Origin: Pseudoalteromonas luteoviolacea B = ATCC 29581 | GTDB taxonomy: Bacteria > Pseudomonadota > Gammaproteobacteria > Enterobacterales > Alteromonadaceae | Assembly (NCBI GenBank): GCA_000333235.1 | Contig: CAPN01000023.1 | Location: forward strand, 156,088 to 220,087 | Direction of reading: 5' to 3' | Length of the DNA stretch: 64,000 bases | Notes under the pieces: generated by a model | The model's input: the letters and a program-made list of their open reading frames with translations, nothing else | Databases searched by the model: none | Told to the model about the DNA's origin: nothing | Part shown: positions 8,029-17,855 of the stretch, piece by piece | How the letters are laid out: every line of letters starts with the position of its first letter | Position numbering within the stretch: position 1 is the stretch's first letter | Translations under genes and position numbers: made by a program

Positions 8029-9159
8029 TTACAATTTTTCTTCATATAATAGTGATTTTCTTTTTAAATATTTCCCTTTTATTTTATTATAATATTCAAT
8101 CATTTCCGGTGATATTCTCATTAACCCAAGATTTTCAACATTAGATCGCCCTGAGAGGTTGATTGTTTCGCCATCATTTCTTGCTAAGCTACCAATTTGA
8201 CGATGTGCAAGTAAAGGAACTAATTCTGCCGAACTGGTAATATATGCACCTCCACTGTAGCGATAATCTCCATCTAGATCGGTAACAGTCCAGTCTGCTA
8301 AATCGAACTTAATCGCTTGAGCTGTCTTAACTGCGTATCGCACGTCTGGATTTGCAAACTCTGATAAATGGCTAAGTAATCTGGTTTCATCATCATCAAA
8401 TACCATCATAACGGTAGTGTAATAGTTTGAGACCGATATTTTGTTAGCACGATGATAGATAACGCCTCTGTTTGAATTTATAAACTCGCGCGCAAGATAA
8501 CCGAGCCGAGCATAAACATTTTCTTTTGTAAAAGCAGAGCTAGTCAGCGATGGGCTTCCAACAATACCTTGATAGAAACCATAAATAACAACAGGGTTAT
8601 CAAAATAAGGTAGAACTTTTCTATATTTTATGTCGTTTAACGAAATATTTATTCCTTCAACTTTTATAAACTTCCGATTTAGAAATGAATGCCTTTCTGT
8701 TAGTTCTTCCTTCAAGTCATGTTTAGGGTACATTTTAACTAACTGCTCTAGAATACCCACCGTATAAAGGTTTAACCAAAATGCGAGCTGTTCTTCTTCT
8801 TCTAGCAAGGCAATATCAATAACTGTTGAAACGTGTTCGATACTAAGTCGAATATCAGCGATTAATCTTTCTAAATTCGCTTTCTTAGCCTCTTTAAATA
8901 GAAAACGATTCGCTTCCAGTCTAGACTTTTTATTTTTACTATAACGGAATCGCGTTCCGGTTTTTATCGCGGTATTTCGAGAGCGAACTGATTTTCTATC
9001 TGACAAACCAAGGTCAACCACTGTACTTTTTAGTAAGTGATCGACGTCTTGGTAATTTATTGATAGGTCACTGAGTGAATTTATATCATCTTGTGAAAAG
9101 CCTGGAAGACTTACAAACGGCAGTAACGCGAATAATGTGCGCAAAAAGATTAGCCGCAT
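8029..9159 (-). CDS. Secreted DUF547 protein, paralogue 1 of 3
   Basis: 376 residues with a signal peptide ending near LPGFSQ. The DUF547 core is shown by AFWLNLYTVGILEQLV, YGFYQGIVGSPSLTSSAF and LGYLAREFINSNRGVIYH. It is clearly closer to paralogue 2 than to paralogue 3. A strong GGAGG six bases before the ATG makes it the probable lead gene of the three-gene operon; the promoter should lie between 9160 and 9330. Both this protein and paralogue 2 share the C-terminal pattern R-x-SPEM-x-EY. No enzyme motif is evident outside the conserved family residues. Confidence 0.86.
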   Translation of the reverse strand: MRLIFLRTLFALLPFVSLPGFSQDDINSLSDLSINYQDVDHLLKSTVVDLGLSDRKSVRSRNTAIKTGTRFRYSKNKKSRLEANRFLFKEAKKANLERLIADIRLSIEHVSTVIDIALLEEEEQLAFWLNLYTVGILEQLVKMYPKHDLKEELTERHSFLNRKFIKVEGINISLNDIKYRKVLPYFDNPVVIYGFYQGIVGSPSLTSSAFTKENVYARLGYLAREFINSNRGVIYHRANKISVSNYYTTVMMVFDDDETRLLSHLSEFANPDVRYAVKTAQAIKFDLADWTVTDLDGDYRYSGGAYITSSAELVPLLAHRQIGSLARNDGETINLSGRSNVENLGLMRISPEMIEYYNKIKGKYLKRKSLLYEEKL

Positions 9160-9337
9160 TTTTGTCCTCCATCCTTGAAAATAACGAGCTAGAATGCTTT
9201 CTAGTCATCAATATTTTATTCATGAAATACAAATATAGGATCGTGTGCACAAAATTGCAACAAGCAAAATTTAATATTTAAAGTCATAGACTTGCTACAG
9301 TATCAATACGTTGTAATGCAGCAAGCCTTAGTAAAAC

Positions 9338-9847
9338 TTAAGCTTTGAACCAATATTTATCAAACAGCTCAGGGTACGTTAACTTTAAAAATTTCTTATT
9401 ATTTTTAAATTTCTTTCCACCTACTGGCGTAATCGCGACGTTAAAATGTACAAGTTCATCATTGAATTTTTCTTCATAAAGCAATCCAGGGACCAAGTCT
9501 AATTCGTCAATATACGGATAAGGAAGATTGTCCTTATGAGGAATTTCACATAACGAAGGCAATGAATCTGGTGCTGCTAAAAAGCGTTCAAATGTAGTTT
9601 GTCCACGACTAAGTAACCAGTTACAGAAATCAAGGAAGTCATATTCTGAATTGCAGCCGCATAATACATAGGCGGCTCCCCAATACTGCCAATCCCACAA
9701 CCGCTTTATATGACGACTATACAAATCATCAAAAACTCGAAGTTCAGATTGTTCTAGTTGTGACAGACGCTTTTTTAACACTTCACAGCTTTTCTCAGTT
9801 GGATGCTCATGAAGGGTAACTAATCGCCAAAATGTATCTAATTCCAT
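9338..9847 (-). CDS. DUF4240 domain-containing protein
   Basis: 170 residues from MELDTFWRLV. DUF4240 members begin with this M-x-x-x-x-FW pattern and continue with a helical domain (LRVFDDLYSRHIKRLWDWQYWGA split as LRVFDDLYSRHIKRLW, WGAAYVLCGC) and DFLDFCNWLLSRGQ. Function is unknown; some homologues are linked to WGR-domain proteins. The frame stays open upstream to a GTG at 9919, but those extra codons run through the asd terminator hairpin and its T-tract, so ATG 9847 is preferred. No clear Shine-Dalgarno precedes either start. Confidence 0.75.
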   Translation of the reverse strand: MELDTFWRLVTLHEHPTEKSCEVLKKRLSQLEQSELRVFDDLYSRHIKRLWDWQYWGAAYVLCGCNSEYDFLDFCNWLLSRGQTTFERFLAAPDSLPSLCEIPHKDNLPYPYIDELDLVPGLLYEEKFNDELVHFNVAITPVGGKKFKNNKKFLKLTYPELFDKYWFKA

Positions 9848-9890
9848 ATTTGAAAAACACTGATTAATTTGCTGATAGTCTATCACAGCA

Positions 9891-9922
9891 AAAAAAAGCG
9901 TGTTGCCTTTCGACATCACGCT
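9891..9922 (-). terminator. Intrinsic terminator of asd
   Basis: On the minus strand, AGCGTG and CACGCT arms (9917-9922 and 9897-9902) are followed by a run of at least seven Ts. It starts 53 bases after the asd stop and overlaps the possible upstream extension of the DUF4240 frame. Confidence 0.75.
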
Positions 9923-9974
9923 GTATTTTTCAGTAAACCTAACTACCTGTAGCTATCTTTTTGGCCGTTTTTTA

Positions 9975-11084
9975 TTACCCGGTAATAATTCTTAACATGC
10001 GGCGCAGCGGTTCAGCGGCTCCCCAAAGCAATTGATCACCTACGGTAAAGGCAGAAATATATTCAGGACCCATGGCTAATTTGCGAATGCGACCAATTGG
10101 GATTGACAACGTTCCTGTGACATTAACGGGCGTCAATTCACGTGCTGTGGTTTCTCGGTCATTAGGAATTACTTTTACCCACTCATTATGAGAAGCTAGT
10201 ATAGATTCGATTTGTTCAACAGAGATATCTTGCTTCAATTTGATTGTTAATGCTTGAGAATGACAGCGCATCGCACCAATACGAACACAAAGACCATCTA
10301 TCGGGATCTGATTTTTCGATGAACCTAATATTTTGTTTGCTTCAACTTGTGCTTTCCATTCTTCCTTACTTTGGCCTGATGGCATCGGAACATCGATCCA
10401 TGGAATAAGACTACCGGCGAGAGCCACGCCAAATTCATCCTTTGGAAGCGAGTCTGACTTTAGTTTTTCAGCGACGAGTTTATCAATTTCTAAAATAGCA
10501 CTGTGTGGATTTTCAAGTTGCGTCTCCACTTCTGAATGAATAGCTCCCATTTGACTAATAAGTTCGCGCATATTCTTTGCGCCTGCCCCGCTGGCAGCTT
10601 GATACGTCATAGGACTAACCCATTCGATTAAGTCCCGTTCAAAGAGTCCACCTAACGCTAGTAACATTAAAGAAACAGTGCAATTACCACCCACAAAGGT
10701 TTTAACACCTTGTTCGAGTCCTTGTTCAATCACATCTTTGTTTACAGGGTCGAGAACGATAATGCTGTCACTTTGCATTCTTAGTGCCGAGGCGGCATCA
10801 ATCCAATAGCCATGCCAGCCAGTTTCGCGCAATTTTGGATAAACTTCTTTTGTGTAATCACCACCTTGGCATGTAATGATAATATCCATCATGCGCAGCG
10901 CATCGACATCGAATGCACTTTCGAGAGGTTTAGGCTCACCTGCAAAGTCAGGACCTAATTGCCCTGTTTGCGATGTGGTAAAGAAGGTGGCATCAATCTT
11001 AGAAAAATCACCCTCTTGCTGCATACGCTCCATGAGCACCGAACCAACCATACCACGCCAACCGACGAGTCCAACTTTATTCAT
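9975..11084 (-). CDS. asd: Aspartate-semialdehyde dehydrogenase
   Basis: 369 residues, typical for the gammaproteobacterial enzyme. It reduces aspartyl-4-phosphate to aspartate semialdehyde with NADPH, the branch point to lysine/diaminopimelate, threonine and methionine. The N-terminal nucleotide fold is [14 protein letters not shown], the catalytic Cys is in [10 protein letters not shown] near residue 136, and the substrate-binding part has [16 protein letters not shown] with its His. It is monocistronic, bounded by a terminator on each side. Cytoplasmic. Confidence 0.96.
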   Translation of the reverse strand: MNKVGLVGWRGMVGSVLMERMQQEGDFSKIDATFFTTSQTGQLGPDFAGEPKPLESAFDVDALRMMDIIITCQGGDYTKEVYPKLRETGWHGYWIDAASALRMQSDSIIVLDPVNKDVIEQGLEQGVKTFVGGNCTVSLMLLALGGLFERDLIEWVSPMTYQAASGAGAKNMRELISQMGAIHSEVETQLENPHSAILEIDKLVAEKLKSDSLPKDEFGVALAGSLIPWIDVPMPSGQSKEEWKAQVEANKILGSSKNQIPIDGLCVRIGAMRCHSQALTIKLKQDISVEQIESILASHNEWVKVIPNDRETTARELTPVNVTGTLSIPIGRIRKLAMGPEYISAFTVGDQLLWGAAEPLRRMLRIITG

Positions 11085-11220
11085 CTTTGATTACCTTAAA
11101 TAGAAAATTAAAACTAAAATCTATTGCGCGAGTTTTAATTGATAGGCGATAAACATAACACTGCTAAATCAATGACACTAGACGTATTCGTTATATATAA
11201 GTTTTTTTCAAGTCGACATT

Positions 11221-11244
11221 AAAAAACCCCGCAGAACGGGGTTT
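11221..11244 (-). terminator. Intrinsic terminator of the large TonB receptor gene
   Basis: AAACCCCG / CGGGGTTT arms (11224-11231, 11237-11244) have a 5-base loop and a T-run on the minus strand. It lies 93 bases after the receptor stop. Confidence 0.85.
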
Positions 11245-11336
11245 GGATACAACATGTAAAGGTTGTCCATAATTTAGCGGATGCTAAATCGAGAACACTG
11301 TGAGCTTAGCATATTGGAAAAAGTACACCAACAACA

Positions 11337-14009
11337 CTAAAACTCGTAACTGTAACTAACACCAAAATTAACACCAATTTCTTTACTTCTGACCACGATA
11401 TTCGATTGAGTCACTTCTTGGGCTTCATTCAGCAAGTTTTTGATTTTAAGCTTCACTTTAGAATTGAAATCGGGATACCAAGTATAAACAAAATCCAGAG
11501 AATGGAATGGTTGTTCATACGCATCTTCCGTTCCTGAAAGACCTGCAGCCAGAATACGCTCGCCAAACACGTTATAGACCACACTACTGCTATGTTGACC
11601 ATCTACTGAGTCATAGTTTAACTGCAGGTTTACCACGTATTTTGAGTGCCCTGTCATGCGTTTTGTTGGGTTGGTTAAATTGCCGGCGTAAGCAGGATCG
11701 ATTGATGCTTCAGAATCACTCAGCGTAATGTTACCACTGGTAAATATACCACTTGATAACCAGTCTAAATCCTGCAACCATTCCGCTTCCACGCCATACA
11801 CTTCTGCTGTTTCGCCATTTACAAAGGAAGCCGAGTAATCTTCGTCGCCTATTCGTAATACCGTTTCAATGGGTGATTGAATGTCTTTATAGAACGCACC
11901 AACTGAAAGGGAATTACCTGCTTCGCCGTAAAACTCATAGCGAACATCATAATTTTTAATTGGGCTGCTTTTTAAACCAACCGAACCAAAAGTACGAATG
12001 TCAGTTAGGGGATCAAAATAGGCTACAGGTACTACTTCACGAAGATCAGGGCGGACAACCGTTTCACCATAACCCAAACGGAATTGATGTTCAGCGCTTG
12101 GTAAGTAAGTGACGGATAATGCCGGGTACAAATCATCTTCTTGAATACTTCCACCCTCGACTTTCTCAGGACTGTAGAAGATTGCTAGATCTTCACGCGA
12201 AAAAATGAGGCTCGACGTACCAATCGACGTTTGCTTAAACTCTTCGTAACGAAGGCCGCCGCTGACACGAAATACATTGTCAAACAGTGCATCGAATTGT
12301 ACGTAACCAGCATCAATTTTTTGTGCCGCAATATAATCGTCAGCGTCAGGTGCGGTTGGTTCATTAAACGCTAATAATATACGCTGACCAGCTAAAAAGT
12401 CGTCTGTAAGATATGCGCTTGTTTCTAATTGATTATTTGCAACTTCAAGGGCAAGGCCAGTGCCGTTATTTACCGCAAAGGCACTGGTGTTATAGATACG
12501 AGCTCTATCCGAAAAATCATAACCACCGCGGAATTCTAGCTCTACACCGTCGAAACTGAGAGGCAGTGAAATGTTCCCCGTCGCTGATTTTACATGATCT
12601 TCCATATCGGTGTACGAATACATGACGCGGTTGTCATCGCCTGTGATCTGCGAGTTGGTGTAAATACCATTTTGGTAGTTATCACGAAAATTGTATTTTA
12701 CACTGGCTGGAATATCAGTGCTCGCTTCTGATTCACTGTATTGCCAATCAAAACCTACCCCCCAATAATCTAAAAAGGTATGTTGACCAACGACTTGATT
12801 TACGTCTAAGGTGCGCTTTTCATAATCAAATTGATGTGTTCTATTCGCTCGTCCATCATTTACGATGGTGAATACAGTACTGCCGGCAGGACTTTGCAAC
12901 GTAGCAAGTTCACTTTGCGTTTCCTCGTCGACTAAGTACAGCTTCATTGCTGAAAGGCGGTGACCGTCCGTTTTATATCCCAGATTAACGGTGCCATTCC
13001 AACGTTCGTTTTCTGTTGTTACATCCGAGGACTTAAACGTATTAAAGCAAGATGCACTGACTTCTTCAGGTGTATTTAGACGAGTTGAACACCCTTTTTC
13101 AGCTCCTTGCGCAATGACACCAGTATCTCTGTGCTCAAACTTATTATCCCTGTCAATTGCACCTGAAAGTAAAAAACCAATCTCACCATCAAATAGGCTT
13201 TCATTAAAACTATTGCCGACAAAAAACTTAGCACCGATATTCGGATCAAGGCTTTCTTCTTTAACAGCAAAATTTCGTGGTAACGCTTTTAAAAGATTTT
13301 GGTTTATTGCGATAGCCTGATCTGAGCGGGAACCGTTTTCATCGTCAATAAGTGCGTCTTTTTTAATAATGTTACTTAACGAGAAATCACCGCGATATTT
13401 CACGATTGCTTCACTTAGCATAACTGGCAAGGTTTCTTTACTACCGTGGTAGCTAAACCCGTCATTGGATTCCGAATTTTTGCCAGCGCTAAATTCAATG
13501 CCAGCTATAAACTCGGCTGGTACACTTTTAGTTCGGATATCAATATTACCACCACCGAATGCTGCTGGCATATTCGGAGAATAGGCCTTTTGTACTGCCA
13601 TACTTTCAATGATACTTGAAGGGAAAATATCTAATGGCACAACATTTCGCGTGAGATCAGGGCTTGGTATGTATGCGCCGTTTAAACGAGCACTAGAGTA
13701 ACGCTCACCAAGACCACGCACGTAAATGAATTTACCATCAACCAGCGTTAAGCCAGTTACGCGTTTAAGTGCGGACGCTGCATCACTATCCCCTGTTCTC
13801 GCTAGCTGTTCAGAACCTAGAATATCGGCAACGAACGCTTGGTTCTTACGCTCCTCAATTACCGCGGCAGCACTGCCTTGTAAACGACTACCAACTGCAA
13901 CAACTTCTTCAATTTCTTGCTCTTCGGCTGCCTGAACTGTGGCAGTGCTTGCCACAAGACCTAAGCAAATCGCGAGGCGCAACTTGTCTAATTTGTATTT
14001 ACTAACCAT
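11337..14009 (-). CDS. TonB-dependent outer-membrane receptor (890 aa)
   Basis: A signal peptide ending VQA is followed by an acidic segment and EEVVAVGSRL, a TonB-box-like stretch. The plug domain shows DILGSEQLARTGDSDAASAL and FIYVRGLGERYSSARLNG, and a 22-strand-type barrel runs to the terminal Phe (SYSYEF). This plug pattern, with PAAFGGGNIDIRTKS, belongs to the large receptor group often found next to dedicated TonB machinery in marine bacteria. Ligand unknown; no siderophore or B12 genes are nearby. It is the last gene of the minus-strand cluster beginning at 20948, preceded by a beta-helix lipoprotein that could be its surface partner. Confidence 0.88.
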   Translation of the reverse strand: MVSKYKLDKLRLAICLGLVASTATVQAAEEQEIEEVVAVGSRLQGSAAAVIEERKNQAFVADILGSEQLARTGDSDAASALKRVTGLTLVDGKFIYVRGLGERYSSARLNGAYIPSPDLTRNVVPLDIFPSSIIESMAVQKAYSPNMPAAFGGGNIDIRTKSVPAEFIAGIEFSAGKNSESNDGFSYHGSKETLPVMLSEAIVKYRGDFSLSNIIKKDALIDDENGSRSDQAIAINQNLLKALPRNFAVKEESLDPNIGAKFFVGNSFNESLFDGEIGFLLSGAIDRDNKFEHRDTGVIAQGAEKGCSTRLNTPEEVSASCFNTFKSSDVTTENERWNGTVNLGYKTDGHRLSAMKLYLVDEETQSELATLQSPAGSTVFTIVNDGRANRTHQFDYEKRTLDVNQVVGQHTFLDYWGVGFDWQYSESEASTDIPASVKYNFRDNYQNGIYTNSQITGDDNRVMYSYTDMEDHVKSATGNISLPLSFDGVELEFRGGYDFSDRARIYNTSAFAVNNGTGLALEVANNQLETSAYLTDDFLAGQRILLAFNEPTAPDADDYIAAQKIDAGYVQFDALFDNVFRVSGGLRYEEFKQTSIGTSSLIFSREDLAIFYSPEKVEGGSIQEDDLYPALSVTYLPSAEHQFRLGYGETVVRPDLREVVPVAYFDPLTDIRTFGSVGLKSSPIKNYDVRYEFYGEAGNSLSVGAFYKDIQSPIETVLRIGDEDYSASFVNGETAEVYGVEAEWLQDLDWLSSGIFTSGNITLSDSEASIDPAYAGNLTNPTKRMTGHSKYVVNLQLNYDSVDGQHSSSVVYNVFGERILAAGLSGTEDAYEQPFHSLDFVYTWYPDFNSKVKLKIKNLLNEAQEVTQSNIVVRSKEIGVNFGVSYSYEF

Positions 14010-14037
14010 TTTTTCAACCCAATTCTTATTAAAGATA

Positions 14038-14070
14038 AGGCGCCTATTTAGCCCTCAGAGGCTGGCGCCT
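14038..14070 (-). repeat. Two-part hairpin between lipoprotein and receptor genes
   Basis: Outer arms AGGCGCC (14038-14044) and GGCGCCT (14064-14070) enclose an inner AGCC/GGCT stem at 14050-14063. No T-run follows on the minus strand, so it is better seen as a processing or stability hairpin, or a leaky attenuator, between the two cotranscribed genes. Confidence 0.6.
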
Positions 14071-14093
14071 ACTCCAGTAAAATGGCTATTTAA

Positions 14094-15719
14094 TTAGTCT
14101 TGAGAGGCTGCATTCATTGCTGCTTCAACCCACTTATACCACGTTGAATTTGTATCTTGGTCTGAAACTGCCCCAACGTAATTCACTGCATCAAAGAATG
14201 ATGCATCAAGCGAACTTAAGTTGTTTGCTGCTACCGTTAAATCAGATGACGCTGTCGCTGTGGCGAAACCGTTATCTGCAAGTAACACAGCGTTTTCACC
14301 GATTCGTGCATTTGAACCGTTATTATCAAACCACGCTGACATTGCTACACCAGTTAAAGAAGCAGCTTGTTTACCACTATTAAAGGTACCATCAGCATCA
14401 TCAAACTCTTTGGCACACGCCATCACAGAGTTATTAAACATAATCTTGTCAGCCTGCTTTTCACCGTCGCTTGAAAACTTAATACACGCTGTTTGAGTAG
14501 CTTCTGGTTTTAAAACTAATACGTTGTAAAACTTAGCGTTAAATTCGTCATCAAATTTAAATGCCGTTGAAGGATCTGTGTCGCGTACCGACAAACCGTC
14601 TGTTGTGACTACAGTCACGTTTGCAATCGTTGGATTAGACGGGGCGACCTCAGCAGAAGAGGCACCTTTCACCCCATCTGACTCAAAACCACCATTGCCC
14701 ATGTACACCGTTGCACCTTCACGTGTCGTGACAGTACCGTGTTTTACGAACAAGAATTGCGCTTTCCCCTGCCAACCTGCGTCAAAGTCGAATGAATCAT
14801 CTTGAGTATCAGTTACGACGATATGCTTTAATGTCGTTGCGCCACCAAAAATTTCAACACCATCATCAAAACCTTGGTGAATGTGGATATAGTCGAAATT
14901 TGAACCAGAACCAACAGCATTAAGTGTCAATGAGTTAAGGTCATCACCTTCACCACCTACACGAGGACCTGAGCCGGCATACCATATTTTGGTGTACTTA
15001 ATACTACCACTCGAATCGGTATTATCGTTGCCGCCAAAGTAGCTTGTAATTCCTTCTGAAGGTACGTTACAGGTGTTTGCAGCACGTTCTGCATCTGTAC
15101 ACTGATCCGTAATCCCTTTACCGTTGATGATCACACCACCCCAATCGGCATACAGCGGGCCTTTACCTTCGTCGTCAAAACGAGAAAACGCTTTGGCAGA
15201 CGTAAATGTGATTGGCTTTGCAGCGGTACCCACTGCTTGGATCTTTGAACCTCGTGCAATTCGGATAATTGCTTCACCAGATTGAAAAGCAAGTGTTGCA
15301 CCTGGTTTAACCGTCATTGTTGCACCTTGAGCCGGCACAGCAAAGCCTTGAGTTGTATCACCATCAGCACCAATCAATAACGCATCATCAAACAAGTGCA
15401 CACCACCATCAGGTAATTCTTCAAAGGTAATGTTACTGGTGATTGAAATGTTTTTACTTGCGAAAGAGTCGTTATATAAGCAATCCTTTCCATCAAATGC
15501 ACCTTCAACTGTTCCTGCTTCGCTGGTATAGCTTGCACACTTAGCCGTGACAGTTTGGTCGTTACCAGTGTTAGTTGTGTTATTTGAATTATTAACACTA
15601 TTATCGGTAGTAGAGCTATTATCATTAACAGTTGGAGTAACATTAATATCACCGCCACAACCTGCTAGAACCAAAGCCGTCGTTACTAAGCTCACTTTAA
15701 ACAACCCAGAAAGTTTCAT
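14094..15719 (-). CDS. Predicted beta-helix lipoprotein partnered with the TonB receptor
   Basis: 541 residues from MKLSGLFK, chosen because GGAGAATAAA sits directly upstream and the signal peptide then ends in the lipobox LVLAGC. An Asn/Ser/Thr-rich linker follows the lipidated Cys. The body has repeated short strands with Gly/Asn/Asp turns (YADWGGVIINGKG, FDYIHIHQGFDDGVEIFGG, DDSFDFDAGWQGKAQF), the pattern of a right-handed parallel beta-helix. Paired Cys residues suggest disulfides. It sits between the TonB-system genes and the receptor, so a surface ligand-capture role is inferred by position. No enzyme motif was recognised. Confidence 0.75.
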   Translation of the reverse strand: MKLSGLFKVSLVTTALVLAGCGGDINVTPTVNDNSSTTDNSVNNSNNTTNTGNDQTVTAKCASYTSEAGTVEGAFDGKDCLYNDSFASKNISITSNITFEELPDGGVHLFDDALLIGADGDTTQGFAVPAQGATMTVKPGATLAFQSGEAIIRIARGSKIQAVGTAAKPITFTSAKAFSRFDDEGKGPLYADWGGVIINGKGITDQCTDAERAANTCNVPSEGITSYFGGNDNTDSSGSIKYTKIWYAGSGPRVGGEGDDLNSLTLNAVGSGSNFDYIHIHQGFDDGVEIFGGATTLKHIVVTDTQDDSFDFDAGWQGKAQFLFVKHGTVTTREGATVYMGNGGFESDGVKGASSAEVAPSNPTIANVTVVTTDGLSVRDTDPSTAFKFDDEFNAKFYNVLVLKPEATQTACIKFSSDGEKQADKIMFNNSVMACAKEFDDADGTFNSGKQAASLTGVAMSAWFDNNGSNARIGENAVLLADNGFATATASSDLTVAANNLSSLDASFFDAVNYVGAVSDQDTNSTWYKWVEAAMNAASQD

Positions 15720-15882
15720 TTTATTCTCCAAAAATAGTATTCGTTTAATCGTAAATAAAAACTGGGTATACAATATCTACAGCACATGACAGACAGGTTA
15801 CATTTTAAATAAAGTTATATTTCACTTACCTTTATCTGTTAATAATCAATATTGAAAATAAATTTTAATAGTAATAAAAACG

Positions 15883-15906
15883 AAAAAAGCCACCTTCGGT
15901 GGCTTT
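15883..15906 (-). terminator. Intrinsic terminator after the TPR gene
   Basis: AAAGCCACC / GGTGGCTTT arms (15886-15894, 15898-15906) with a 3-base loop, followed on the minus strand by a T-tract. It separates the TonB-machinery operon from the lipoprotein-receptor pair. Confidence 0.85.
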
Positions 15907-15922
15907 GGCTGTGCGATTATTG

Positions 15923-17227
15923 TTAAAGCAATGCAGTTTTTAGCGTTTCAAAATGAACCTTTTCATTCTTTACGTATTTTATCCACTGCTGAGCTAATCG
16001 CTGTGCGCGTTTATGTTTTTCGGCTTGTTCAAACGCTAATATAGAAGCATCAAAGTTTTGCAAATTATATTGTGCCATACCAAGTGCCACAAATGCCGTT
16101 GACTCAGAATCAAGCTGTCCTTTGTCGAGCGCAGCTCTTGCTGAATCAGCAGCTTCTTCGTATTTTTCTAACGTTAAATATACTTCCGCGAGGCGTTGGT
16201 CATACTTGCCATGCTCAACTTTTTTTGCAGCGGCAATAAAATACTCTACCGCCTTAGCTTCTTCCTTCGCTTGAACAAAAGATTCCGCTATAAATGCGTT
16301 ATTTTTTGATGAACTATCAATAACACCTAACGTTATCGCGTTTGCATAAGTCGCAGCTGCTTTATAAGGTAAGCCGCTCATCAAATAGGCCTGCGCGAGC
16401 AATTGATAATCATTTTTTGTTCGAATATAGCCTTGCTGTTTTGCTGACTCTAAAATCGCTAATTGTTTTTTATCTTCTCCAATTTCGCCATACATTCCAC
16501 CGAGTTGAACCCAGTATTCTGGCTTACTGTATAGTTTCACCATTTTCTCTAAAACCAGAACCACGTTTTTCGGTTGATTCATTGAGTAGTATAATGCTCG
16601 TTGCAACACCAACCAATTTTCATTAGGAATCTGATTTAGGTTCTCAGATAGATTAATCGCAAGCTGTATATTTTCAAGTGCTTTGGAATATTCCTTCATC
16701 TGATAATAGGCTTGTGATTTCAACACAAAATAATTATCTGGTTTAGGTTTCGTATTAATCGCATCCCAGTCAGTAAGATACTCAATAACTTTATTGTACT
16801 GTTCATTGGCCATTGCAAGTTGAGCGAGGCTAAATGTCGTCGACAAGGCAAGCGTTTCCGGAATTGCGTCTTGTGCAATGACTTGCTCAAAGGAGGCGAT
16901 TGCTTTAGATAGGTCGTTTTGATTGTAGTAAATAAAACCATAAAAATTGTACATCATGGCAACTTCATAAGCGTTCATACTACTCATTCGATCTTTTACT
17001 GAGTCTAGCGCCTCTAACCCTGCTTTGACATCTCCATCGTCCGCAAGTTTTTGAGCTCGCGCAAGTTGGCTGTATACCTTTTCACGAAGTGCAGGCACAC
17101 GCTTTGTTTTGGTTTCCGCGTGAGCTACCCCAATATCAACACTTGGTAATGTCGAAATCAGAGGCGGTAATAAATACGTCACACTGAATGCAACTGCAAA
17201 AAGACTAACTTTAACAATTTTTTTCAT
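15923..17227 (-). CDS. Periplasmic TPR protein of the TonB2-type cluster
   Basis: 434 residues: an N-terminal signal or anchor segment (VSLFAVAFSVTYLLPPLIS) then TPR repeats across most of the protein, for example AYEVAMMYNFYGFIYYNQ, DLSKAIASFEQV and EYSKALENIQLAINLS. Vibrio TonB2 operons carry an analogous TPR gene after tonB2, thought to assist energy transduction. It starts 9 bases after the tonB stop and ends at the operon terminator. Its exact partner is not known. Confidence 0.82.
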   Translation of the reverse strand: MKKIVKVSLFAVAFSVTYLLPPLISTLPSVDIGVAHAETKTKRVPALREKVYSQLARAQKLADDGDVKAGLEALDSVKDRMSSMNAYEVAMMYNFYGFIYYNQNDLSKAIASFEQVIAQDAIPETLALSTTFSLAQLAMANEQYNKVIEYLTDWDAINTKPKPDNYFVLKSQAYYQMKEYSKALENIQLAINLSENLNQIPNENWLVLQRALYYSMNQPKNVVLVLEKMVKLYSKPEYWVQLGGMYGEIGEDKKQLAILESAKQQGYIRTKNDYQLLAQAYLMSGLPYKAAATYANAITLGVIDSSSKNNAFIAESFVQAKEEAKAVEYFIAAAKKVEHGKYDQRLAEVYLTLEKYEEAADSARAALDKGQLDSESTAFVALGMAQYNLQNFDASILAFEQAEKHKRAQRLAQQWIKYVKNEKVHFETLKTALL

Positions 17228-17236
17228 CGTAATTTC

Positions 17237-17842
17237 CTATCCATTGATCTGGAAAGAGATCTTATTTTGCACACCCGCGACTTCTACCGCTTCACCATTT
17301 ACAACTCGCGGTTTGTACTTGAATTTCAGTGCTGCATCGATAGCCGCTTGGTCAAATATTTCTGCTGGTTGAGCATCGATTACCACAGGCTCTCGAACTG
17401 TCCCACTCTTGGTTACAATGAACTCAACAATTACAAACCCTTCGATGCCGCGAGATAACGCTCTGCGAGGATAAACCGGTGCAACTTTAACAATTGGCAA
17501 ATACTCTCCATCGCTAGACTCTAGAGCGAGACCACCATTTAAGCTGACATCAGCATCGACGTTTGCAGCAAAATCAAAGCTACTCCCCGTGTCTGTTAAG
17601 TTTTCACTTTGGGGAGAAGGCGCATCCATTGGCGGTGGTGGTTCTTTAGGCGTAGGGGGCTTTTCAGGCTTTCGCTCTTTTTTCTGGACGGTTTCTTCTT
17701 GTTTTAGGCGCACAAAATCGAGTACTTTACCTTTAGCAGGTTCAGTCATTGCACCATCCCCTCCGGTGATAAGTGCTTGCATGCCCAAAAACAAAAAGAA
17801 CGTAACCAACCCGGCGATAATTAACGCGATTACGTAACGCAT
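17237..17842 (-). CDS. tonB: TonB energy-transducing protein (TonB2 type)
   Basis: 201 residues from MRYVIALII, the start supported by AGAGGAAG upstream; an in-frame upstream codon at 17887 would overlap exbD. An N-terminal membrane anchor (residues 3-23) is followed by a Pro/Lys-rich segment (KPEKPPTPKEPPPPMDAPSP) spanning the periplasm. The C-terminal TonB domain has YPRRALSRGIEGFVIVEFIV and AALKFKYKPRVVNG. It carries the proton-motive-force signal from ExbB/ExbD to outer-membrane receptors. The linker is short, as in TonB2 proteins that need a TtpC partner. Symbol given for the family only. Confidence 0.92.
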   Translation of the reverse strand: MRYVIALIIAGLVTFFLFLGMQALITGGDGAMTEPAKGKVLDFVRLKQEETVQKKERKPEKPPTPKEPPPPMDAPSPQSENLTDTGSSFDFAANVDADVSLNGGLALESSDGEYLPIVKVAPVYPRRALSRGIEGFVIVEFIVTKSGTVREPVVIDAQPAEIFDQAAIDAALKFKYKPRVVNGEAVEVAGVQNKISFQING

Positions 17843-17855
17843 GTTGGCTTCCTCT

